Positions 1-4,648 of a stretch of DNA of 7,219 nucleotides are shown here, in pieces. The position numbers and the translations under genes were made by a program. Under the pieces are notes generated by a model. It saw only the letters and a program-made list of their open reading frames with translations. It was not told the origin of the DNA and searched no databases. Source of the stretch: JAFDWI01 sp040255345 (GTDB lineage: Bacteria; Actinomycetota; Acidimicrobiia; Acidimicrobiales; Iamiaceae); contig JBDZUV010000149.1 of the NCBI GenBank assembly GCA_040255345.1, positions 1 to 7,219 of the forward strand, in the 5' to 3' direction. The stretch's first letter is position 1; every line of letters begins with the position of its first letter.

Positions 1-685
1 CCGACGCGATGATCCCCACAAGTTCTCCCGCTCGCAGCCGCCCGAGACCCACCTCGACCATGGTGCCGACGACCGAGCGGACCATCTGGTGACAGAACGA
101 CGACGCGGTGACCGTGAACACCAACTCCCCCGGTTCGCCACGGTCCCATTCGGCGCTGATCACCCGGCGAGTCAGCGGTGCCGCGGTGCCATCGGCACGC
201 GTTGCGGCACGGCAGAATGCCGAGAAATCGTGCTCGCCGATGAACGGGTCACACGCCAGGCGCAACACTGCGATCTCGAGCGGTGCGGCGACATACCAGG
301 CCCGCCCGGCACGGAACGGATCGGGCACGGGGTGGTTCCACACCACGTACCGGTAGGTGCGCGCCACCGCGGAGAAGCGCGCGTCGAAGGAGTCGGGCAC
401 CACGAGCGGGTCGCGCACCGCTACCTGCGGCCCGACGATGCGGTTGATCCGACGGGCGAGTTCGACGACGTCGGTGCCTTCGGCGACGTCGAAGGAGACG
501 ACCTGGCCGATCGCGTGCACGCCCTTGTCGGTGCGGCCCGCGCACGTCAACGCGACCGGTTCGTCCAGGCGCAGCACGCGACGGATCACGTCGGCCAGTT
601 CCCCGCCGACGGTCCGCACACCTTCGTTCGCGGCGAAACCGTGGAATCCGCTCCCGTCGTAGGCGACGGTCAGGCGGACGCGCAC
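1..685 (-). CDS. truA: tRNA pseudouridine synthase A, 3' end beyond the left edge
   Basis: TruA isomerises uridine to pseudouridine at positions 38-40 of the tRNA anticodon arm in the cytoplasm. The minus-strand frame translates cleanly for 228 codons. It begins RLTVAYDGSGFHGF, and AGRTDKGVHA at about residues 49-58 carries the catalytic aspartate D53. ARTYRYVVWN follows in mid-protein, and SFCHQMVRSVVGTMVEVG is the conserved block near the C-terminus. E. coli TruA has about 270 residues, so roughly 40-50 residues are probably lost at the window edge. The start is taken as GTG at 685, with GAGG at 695-698 nine bases upstream; I found no better in-frame start. Lying downstream of rplQ on the same strand is usual in Actinobacteria, although the gap here is 292 bp, so truA may have its own promoter. 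The family call is secure; the exact start is less so. Confidence 0.93.
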   Translation of the reverse strand, partial: MRVRLTVAYDGSGFHGFAANEGVRTVGGELADVIRRVLRLDEPVALTCAGRTDKGVHAIGQVVSFDVAEGTDVVELARRINRIVGPQVAVRDPLVVPDSFDARFSAVARTYRYVVWNHPVPDPFRAGRAWYVAAPLEIAVLRLACDPFIGEHDFSAFCRAATRADGTAAPLTRRVISAEWDRGEPGELVFTVTASSFCHQMVRSVVGTMVEVGLGRLRAGELVGIIAS

Positions 686-977
686 GGCTTCCAGCCTCTC
701 ACGGCACCCTCGGCAATCCGCGGCTCGACCAGCAGGGCAACGACGAACACCGATACCGAACAATGTCGAGACCCGTTCGAGGGGAAGCCGTCGACTCGGT
801 TTGCGAGCTCAGCGAGCCAACCGTGACGACGCCGGTGAACCGTTCTGAGCGAAACGAGGTCCCGGCTCACCGGAACAGCCAGACCGCCGCCCGCAGGGCG
901 ACCCCGACCGTCGAAACCCGAGAGCTCGCTACGGCCGTGATCCGGCATCGTGTCACGGCAGTCCTGCCGTGCCACAT
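686..977. other. rplQ-truA intergenic gap
   Basis: This 292-bp stretch separates two genes that are often closely spaced. It contains a perfect hairpin directly after the rplQ stop (listed separately) and the SD of truA at 695-698. I looked on the minus strand for a sigma70-type promoter for truA and found no convincing -35/-10 pair. A reading frame on the minus strand (670-975, 101 residues starting GTG) crosses the gap. It has no recognisable domain and low-complexity Arg/Gly composition, so I do not call it a gene. Confidence 0.6.
954..971 (-). terminator. Hairpin after rplQ, possible U-less terminator
   Basis: Arms CACGGCAG (954-961) and CTGCCGTG (964-971) are perfect inverted complements with a 2-base loop. 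The hairpin lies 6 bases beyond the rplQ stop codon in the direction of transcription. No run of T follows on the transcribed strand, so it is not a canonical intrinsic terminator. In high-GC actinobacteria, hairpins without a U-tract after operons have been proposed as terminators or 3'-end stabilisers. It would mark the 3' end of the infA-rplQ transcript, or an attenuation point before truA. Confidence 0.5.
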
Positions 978-1331
978 TCAGACCAGTTCGATGCGGGCCA
1001 TCGGGGCGTTGTCGCCGTGGCGCGGACCCAGCTTGAGGATGCGGGTGTAGCCACCGGCACGGTCCACGTAGCGCGGGCCGACCTCTTCGAACAGCTTCGC
1101 GGTCACCTCGGCGTCACCGAGAAACGACAACACTCGACGGTGGTTGTGCAAGCCGCCCTTGCGGGCCTTGGTGATCATCTTCTCGGCGATCGGCCGCACC
1201 GCCTTGGCCTTGGCCTCGGTGGTGACGATGCCTTCGGCGGCGACCAGCGACGCGACCAGGTTCGCCATCATCAGCCGCTGGTGCTGGGCGCTGCCGCCGA
1301 AGCGGCGACCCTTCTTGGGAGTACCGGGCAT
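978..1331 (-). CDS. rplQ: 50S ribosomal protein L17
   Basis: L17 is a structural protein of the large ribosomal subunit that binds 23S rRNA near the exit-tunnel side. The 117-residue product matches the usual bacterial core length of about 115-130 and lacks the long C-terminal extension found in some actinobacteria. Family signatures are IVTTEAKAKAVRPIAEKMIT (residues 35-54) and GGYTRI at 93-98 followed by KLGPRHGDNAPMARIEL. The ATG at 1331 lies 5 bases after the rpoA stop TGA. The SD (TGAGGA) overlaps that stop, which suggests translational coupling to rpoA. It is the last gene of the ribosomal cluster before a hairpin and a 292-bp gap. Confidence 0.98.
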   Translation of the reverse strand: MPGTPKKGRRFGGSAQHQRLMMANLVASLVAAEGIVTTEAKAKAVRPIAEKMITKARKGGLHNHRRVLSFLGDAEVTAKLFEEVGPRYVDRAGGYTRILKLGPRHGDNAPMARIELV

Positions 1332-1336
1332 GTTCC

Positions 1337-2281
1337 TCAGCCCCTTCCGCTCGGACGGAGCGTCAGGCCCCGCTCATCCAGTTTCGCCTTGACCTCATCG
1401 AGCGACTTCTGGCCGAAGTTGGTCAGCGCCAGCAGGTCGTCCTCGGACTTCGACAGCAACTCGCCGATCGTGTTGACCATGCCACGCTTGAGGCAGTTGC
1501 GGGGACGCTCTGACAGATCGAGATCCTCGATCAACAGTTCGAGGTCGGGCGAGATCAGCGCCGGGCTGGGCGATTCGGCCAGCTCGAGGCCCTCGGGCTC
1601 GTCGGCCATGTTGGCGACGAGTTCCGACAGGTTCCGCAGAGTCGCACCGGCCGAAGCCAACGCGTCACGAGGGGAGATCGAACCGTCGGTCTCGACGTCG
1701 AGCACGAGACGGTCGTAGTCGGTGGACTGCTCCACCTGGGTGGGTTCGACCAGAAAGGTGACGCGCCGCACCGGCGAGTAGACCGCGTCGATCGGGATCA
1801 CACCGATCGTCTCGTTCGCGTTCGTGTGGTCGGCAGACACATAGCCGCAACCCCGCTCGACGGTGAGGTCCACAGCGAGGCGGCCCTTGTCGTTCACGGT
1901 GGCCAGGTGCAGGTCGCCGTTGAGCACCTCGACGTCGGCGGTCACAGCGATGTCGCCGGCGGTGATCTCGGCGGGGCCGCGCACGTCGAGACGCAGCGTG
2001 ACCGGTTCGTCGGCGACGCTGGTGAGTACGACGTCCTTGAGGTTCAAGATGATGTCGGTGACGTCTTCGACGACACCGGGCACCGTCGTGAACTCGTGCA
2101 GTGCGTCGTCGAAGCGAACTTCGGTGATGGCCGCACCGGGGATGGACGACAGCAGCGTCCGGCGGAGAGAGTTACCGATCGTGTGTCCGAAGCCCGGCTC
2201 CAGCGGGCTGATCGAGAATCGCTGCCGATGGTTCTCTTCTTCACCGATCGGCTCGATCGTCGGGCGTTGGATGACCAGCAT
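1337..2281 (-). CDS. rpoA: DNA-directed RNA polymerase alpha subunit
   Basis: Alpha dimerises to nucleate assembly of RNA polymerase, and its C-terminal domain contacts UP-element DNA and activators. The N-terminal assembly domain carries EPGFGHTIGNSLRRTLLSS at residues 27-45, with R40 aligning to E. coli R45. A short linker at about 235-253 leads to the C-terminal domain. There the DNA-contact residues are conserved: R259, N262, C263, G290, K292, S293 and E296 correspond to E. coli R265, N268, C269, G296, K298, S299 and E302. At 314 residues it is shorter than E. coli (329) or mycobacterial (about 347) alpha, mainly through a short tail after the C-terminal domain. The ATG at 2281 is preceded by GGAG six bases upstream. 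The gap to rpsD is 73 bp and contains a GC-rich hairpin. Identification is essentially certain. Confidence 0.99.
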   Translation of the reverse strand: MLVIQRPTIEPIGEEENHRQRFSISPLEPGFGHTIGNSLRRTLLSSIPGAAITEVRFDDALHEFTTVPGVVEDVTDIILNLKDVVLTSVADEPVTLRLDVRGPAEITAGDIAVTADVEVLNGDLHLATVNDKGRLAVDLTVERGCGYVSADHTNANETIGVIPIDAVYSPVRRVTFLVEPTQVEQSTDYDRLVLDVETDGSISPRDALASAGATLRNLSELVANMADEPEGLELAESPSPALISPDLELLIEDLDLSERPRNCLKRGMVNTIGELLSKSEDDLLALTNFGQKSLDEVKAKLDERGLTLRPSGRG

Positions 2282-2330
2282 GCGTTGCTCCAGGAAAGCG
2301 TCGTTTCGGATGAAAAGTCAGTGAGGGGGC

Positions 2331-2347
2331 GGGGCCCGAGGGCTCCC
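2331..2347 (-). promoter_or_regulatory. GC-rich hairpin between rpsD and rpoA
   Basis: On the transcribed strand GGG-A-GCCC (2347-2340) can pair with GGGC-CCC (2337-2331). This makes seven G-C pairs with one bulged A and a two-base loop. It begins 8 bases past the rpsD stop in an otherwise short 73-bp gap. No T-run follows. It could be an RNA-processing or attenuation element that adjusts rpoA expression relative to the ribosomal genes. In a high-GC genome such stems also arise by chance, so only the fold itself is seen directly. Confidence 0.3.
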
Positions 2348-2354
2348 GGGAGGA

Positions 2355-2969
2355 CTACTTGGAGTAGAGCTCGATGATGAGCTGCTCGCGCACCGGCACG
2401 TCGATCTGCGCCCGGGTGGGCACGTCGGCCACGGTCACTTCGAAGCCACCGTCGGAGGTCTCGAGCCAGGCCGGGGTGATGCGGTCGAGGGTGTCCATGT
2501 TGTGCCGGATGACGATCAGCTCGCGCTTGTTGTCACGCAGCGAGATGCGGTCGCCCTTGCGGGCCCGGTAGGAGGGGATGTCGAGGCGGGAACCGTTCAC
2601 GTTCACCAGCCCGTGGTTGACGAACTGGCGGGCCTGCGGGCGGGTCGAGGCCCAGCCGGCGCGGAACACGATGTTGTCGAGGCGCAGCTCGAGCATGGCG
2701 AGCAGGTTCTCACCGGTCACGCCCTTGGCCCGGTTGGCCTCTTTGTACAGGTTCACGAACTGCTTCTCGAGCACGCCGTAGATGTACTTGGCCTTCTGCT
2801 TCTCCTGAAGCTGGATCTGGTATTCCGACGGCTGACGTCGACGCGCCCTGCCGTGTTCGCCGGGCGGGTACGGTCGACGGTCCAGCGCCCGGTCGCCCTT
2901 GGGGTTCTCGAACACGTTGATGTTGAGCCGACGGGAGATCTTGACCTTGGGTCCGGTGTAACGAGCCAT
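2355..2969 (-). CDS. rpsD: 30S ribosomal protein S4
   Basis: S4 is a primary 16S rRNA-binding protein that nucleates assembly of the 30S body and lies at the mRNA entry site. The 204-residue product has the usual length. It shows the N-terminal arm MARYTGPKVKISRRL, then RRPYPPGEHGRARRR (31-45) and QLQEKQKAKYIYGVLEKQF (53-71). An S4-type RNA-binding domain follows at about 94-155 (RLDNIVFRAGWASTRPQARQ, then VNHGLVNVNG). There are no cysteines, so this is the zinc-free form of S4. The ATG at 2969 lies 14 bases after the rpsK stop, and its SD (GAGAGG) overlaps that stop. In E. coli, S4 represses its own operon by binding the rpsM leader; nothing here shows whether that applies. Confidence 0.99.
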   Translation of the reverse strand: MARYTGPKVKISRRLNINVFENPKGDRALDRRPYPPGEHGRARRRQPSEYQIQLQEKQKAKYIYGVLEKQFVNLYKEANRAKGVTGENLLAMLELRLDNIVFRAGWASTRPQARQFVNHGLVNVNGSRLDIPSYRARKGDRISLRDNKRELIVIRHNMDTLDRITPAWLETSDGGFEVTVADVPTRAQIDVPVREQLIIELYSK

Positions 2970-2983
2970 GTGATGCGCCTCTC

Positions 2984-3382
2984 TCAGACCCGGCGCCGCT
3001 TGGGCGGGCGGCAGCCATTGTGTGGAATCGGGGTCACGTCCTTGATGCCGGTCACTTCGATGCCGGTGTTCTGCAGGGAGCGGATCGCCGTCTCACGACC
3101 CGAGCCGGGGCCCTTCACCAGCACGTCGACCTTGCGGACGCCGTGTTCCATGGCGCGGCGGGCGCACTGTTCGGCGGCGGTCTGCGCCGCGAACGGCGTC
3201 GATTTGCGGGATCCCTTGAAACCGGAACTCCCCGCCGACGACCACGCCAGCACGTTGCCCTGCTGGTCGGTGATGCAGACGATGGTGTTGTTGAACGAAC
3301 TCTTGATGTGGGCGATCCCGTAGGAGACGTTCTTGCGTTCCCGCTTGCGGGGGCGACGCCCCTGTGCGCCTGACTTCGGCAT
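2984..3382 (-). CDS. rpsK: 30S ribosomal protein S11
   Basis: S11 lies on the platform of the small subunit and binds 16S rRNA near the decoding-site mRNA path. The 132-residue product has the usual length, with a basic N-terminus (residues 8-17). The core runs SYGIAHIKSSFNNTIVCITD (20-39), WSSAGSSGFKGSRKSTPFAA (47-66), and VLVKGPGSGRETAIRSL (87-103). The C-terminal signature PIPHNGCRPPKRRRV completes it. Its ATG shares one base with the rpsM stop codon (TAATG), the tightest coupling in the cluster. A purine-rich AAGGTGG lies upstream inside the end of rpsM. Confidence 0.99.
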   Translation of the reverse strand: MPKSGAQGRRPRKRERKNVSYGIAHIKSSFNNTIVCITDQQGNVLAWSSAGSSGFKGSRKSTPFAAQTAAEQCARRAMEHGVRKVDVLVKGPGSGRETAIRSLQNTGIEVTGIKDVTPIPHNGCRPPKRRRV

Positions 3383-3759
3383 TACTTGACCACCTTCTTC
3401 TTGCCGGCGATGGTCTTCTTGGGACCTTTACGGGTACGGGCGTTGGTGTGGGTGCGCTGGCCGCGGACGGGCAGACCCTTGCGGTGCCGCAGCCCCTGGT
3501 AGCAGCCGATCTCCATCTTGCGCTTGATGTCCTGCTGGGTATCGCGCTTGAGGTCACCTTCGACCTTGATGTTCTCGTCGACGTAGACGCGGATCCGGTT
3601 GACCTCGTCGTCGGTCAGATCACGGACCCGGGTGGATTCGTCGATGCCCACCCCGGCGCAGACCTGCTTCGCGAGGGTCGGGCCGATGCCGTAGATGTAG
3701 GTGAGCGAGACGACGAGTCGCTTCTCGCGGGGGATGTCGACGCCGGCTATACGTGCCAT
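3382..3759 (-). CDS. rpsM: 30S ribosomal protein S13
   Basis: S13 lies in the head of the small subunit and contributes to subunit bridges and tRNA contacts. The 125-residue product begins MARIAGVDIPREKRLVVSL and has the helix-two-turn-helix stretch YIYGIGPTLAKQVCAGVGI at 21-39. The basic rRNA-binding block RHRKGLPVRGQRTHTNARTR lies at 91-110, followed by a lysine-rich tail typical of the family. The ATG at 3759 is clear from the conserved N-terminus. The SD is weak: the best match, GAGG, is 14 bases upstream. Coupling to rpmJ across a 45-base gap is therefore not obvious. Its stop overlaps the rpsK start by one base. Confidence 0.99.
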   Translation of the reverse strand: MARIAGVDIPREKRLVVSLTYIYGIGPTLAKQVCAGVGIDESTRVRDLTDDEVNRIRVYVDENIKVEGDLKRDTQQDIKRKMEIGCYQGLRHRKGLPVRGQRTHTNARTRKGPKKTIAGKKKVVK

Positions 3760-3804
3760 GGGCAGTTCTCAGACCTCGTGTTCGGGACGGTTACGGACAC
3801 GTCT

Positions 3805-3918
3805 TCAGCCCTGACGCTGTTTGTGTCGCGGGTTTTCGCAGATGACACGGACGCGTCCGTGCCGGCGAATGAGTTTGCACTTGTCACACATCTTGGTGAC
3901 GCTGGGACGAACCTTCAT
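3805..3918 (-). CDS. rpmJ: 50S ribosomal protein L36, zinc-ribbon form
   Basis: L36 is the smallest large-subunit protein and helps organise 23S rRNA near domain VI. The 37-residue product starts MKVRPSVTKMCDKCK and ends NPRHKQRQG. It carries the complete zinc-binding set C11, C14, C27 and H32, so it is the zinc-binding (C+) type, the form replaced by cysteine-free paralogues in zinc-starved cells. The ATG at 3918 is preceded by AAGG with eight intervening bases. Gaps of 49 bp to infA and 45 bp to rpsM place it inside the same transcription unit. Confidence 0.98.
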   Translation of the reverse strand: MKVRPSVTKMCDKCKLIRRHGRVRVICENPRHKQRQG

Positions 3919-3967
3919 GCAGTGGGCCTTGTTCTCGGAGCGTGTCCGGGCAGCGGAGGGCAGCCGG

Positions 3968-4192
3968 TCACTTGTAGCGATAGGTGATGCGACCCCGGGC
4001 GAGGTCGTACGGGGTGAGTTCCACCTGGACCCGGTCGCCGGGCAGGATGCGGATGTAGTTCATGCGCATCTTCCCCGAAATGTGGGCGAGAACTTCGTGA
4101 CCGTTCTCGAACTCCACCCGGAACATGGCGTTCGGAAGGGATTCGACAACGGTTCCTTCGAGAAGAATCGCGTTCTCTTTGGGCTTGGGCAG
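3968..4192 (-). CDS. infA: Translation initiation factor IF-1 with apparent CTG start
   Basis: IF-1 is an OB-fold protein that occupies the ribosomal A site and, with IF-2 and IF-3, controls initiation. The frame gives 74 residues, the normal actinobacterial length. EGTVVESLPNAMFRVEFENG (12-31), HISGKMRMNYIRILPGDRV (37-55) and the ending PYDLARGRITYRYK make the identification certain. Start choice is the odd part. Between the in-frame TGA upstream and the conserved core there is no ATG, GTG or TTG. The CTG at 4190-4192 gives the expected N-terminus (M)PKPKENAI and has GGAG six bases upstream. The next ATG (codon 23) would remove the first beta strand. It is the first gene of the ribosomal cluster, and a restriction-type gene diverges from it. 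A sequence error at the first base of the codon cannot be excluded. Confidence 0.95.
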   Translation of the reverse strand: MPKPKENAILLEGTVVESLPNAMFRVEFENGHEVLAHISGKMRMNYIRILPGDRVQVELTPYDLARGRITYRYK

Positions 4193-4198
4193 GGGGAA

Positions 4199-4202
4199 CT
4201 CC
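4199..4202 (-). promoter_or_regulatory. Shine-Dalgarno that fixes the infA CTG start
   Basis: GGAG (in the context CTGGAG) lies on the minus strand with six bases between it and CTG at 4192. This spacing is ideal for ribosome binding and supports CTG as the true initiation codon. A second in-frame CTG overlaps this SD and would have no SD of its own. Confidence 0.65.
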
Positions 4203-4277
4203 AGGTCGAAACGGACTGCGACACCCGATCCTGCGCGTGAGAACGACGATCACGGACACACCACGGGCCGACTGAGC

Positions 4278-4306
4278 ACGTTAGCGCGCGATGACGTGAC
4301 ATCCAA
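4278..4306 (-). promoter_or_regulatory. Candidate sigma70-type promoter of the infA operon
   Basis: On the minus strand TTGGAT (4306-4301) as -35 and TAACGT (4283-4278) as -10 are separated by exactly 17 bases. Transcription would start near 4271, giving a 5' leader of about 80 bases before infA. Both hexamers depart from consensus but agree at the most conserved positions (TTG and TA...T). This is the best candidate I found on that strand in the divergent region. Confidence 0.5.
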
Positions 4307-4323
4307 TTCGCAGGCGGCACGGT

Positions 4324-4353
4324 CCGATCACCCGCTTTCACGAAGCGGATCGG
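4324..4353. repeat. Imperfect inverted repeat in the divergent promoter region
   Basis: CCGAT (4324-4328) and CCGCTT (4332-4337) pair with AAGCGG (4343-4348) and ATCGG (4349-4353). The fold gives eleven base pairs, a CAC bulge on the left arm and a five-base loop. It lies just upstream of the infA -35 candidate. It follows no gene on either strand, which argues against a terminator and leaves an operator or a chance structure. Confidence 0.45.
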
Positions 4354-4385
4354 TCGCACGGGACTGAGCTGTCGGTTGGCCGGTC

Positions 4386-4400
4386 GACCCGCAGCGGGTC
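4386..4400. repeat. Perfect 15-base dyad, possible operator
   Basis: GACCCGC (4386-4392) and GCGGGTC (4394-4400) are perfect inverted complements around a single central A. A one-base centre suits a protein-binding operator better than an RNA hairpin. It lies between the two divergent genes, about 250 bases upstream of the restriction-type gene, and could bind a regulator of either. No regulator gene is visible in the window. Confidence 0.4.
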
Positions 4401-4648
4401 CGTGGCCTGGAGTCACGATAGCCCACCGGTCAAGGTGCGCGTGGCTCATTGCCATCGGTGGTCGGCTCGATCGCTGGCCGGGTAGGCCCTCCTCGCCGGT
4501 TCTTTGCAGGGAAAGCCGAATGGGTGCGGTGCAGCAGTGCAAGAAGGGGCGTTCGAACCGACTGTCCGCTGTCACCGGCGGATCCGGGTGTCACTGCCAT
4601 TGGCTAGGTTGCAGGCCAGCCTTCTGCTGGAGTCCTGGAGGGATCTCG

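Larger units (their letters stand above)
4193..4648. other. Divergent intergenic region between infA and the Res-like gene
   Basis: About 456 bp without a supportable gene separates two divergently transcribed units. It holds the infA promoter candidate (4278-4306), the infA SD, an imperfect inverted repeat (4324-4353) and a perfect 15-base dyad (4386-4400). The SD of the plus-strand gene is at 4637-4642. For the plus-strand gene a -10-like TAGGTT occurs at 4605-4610, but there is no acceptable -35 in front of it, so I do not call a promoter. No remnant of adk, map or secY was recognised here. Confidence 0.6.

Noticed and set aside
89..826. 245-residue plus-strand frame over truA
   Set aside because: The minus-strand frame here is a clear TruA with catalytic motif; the plus-strand product is a composition-driven shadow.
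670..975. 101-residue minus-strand frame in the rplQ-truA gap, starting GTG 2 bases after rplQ and overlapping the truA start by 16 bases
   Set aside because: The position is suggestive of coupling, but there is no convincing SD, its start lies next to the hairpin, and the product shows no family resemblance.
2502..3323. 273-residue plus-strand frame over rpsD and rpsK
   Set aside because: It covers two certain ribosomal protein genes on the other strand and has no recognisable domain.
4060..4575. 171-residue minus-strand frame overlapping infA and the divergent region
   Set aside because: It overlaps the certain infA frame, its composition is atypical (Arg/Pro/Ser-rich), and no domain is visible.
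4605..4610. TAGGTT as a -10 box for the Res-like gene
   Set aside because: No acceptable -35 occurs 16-19 bases upstream, so a lone hexamer is too weak to call.
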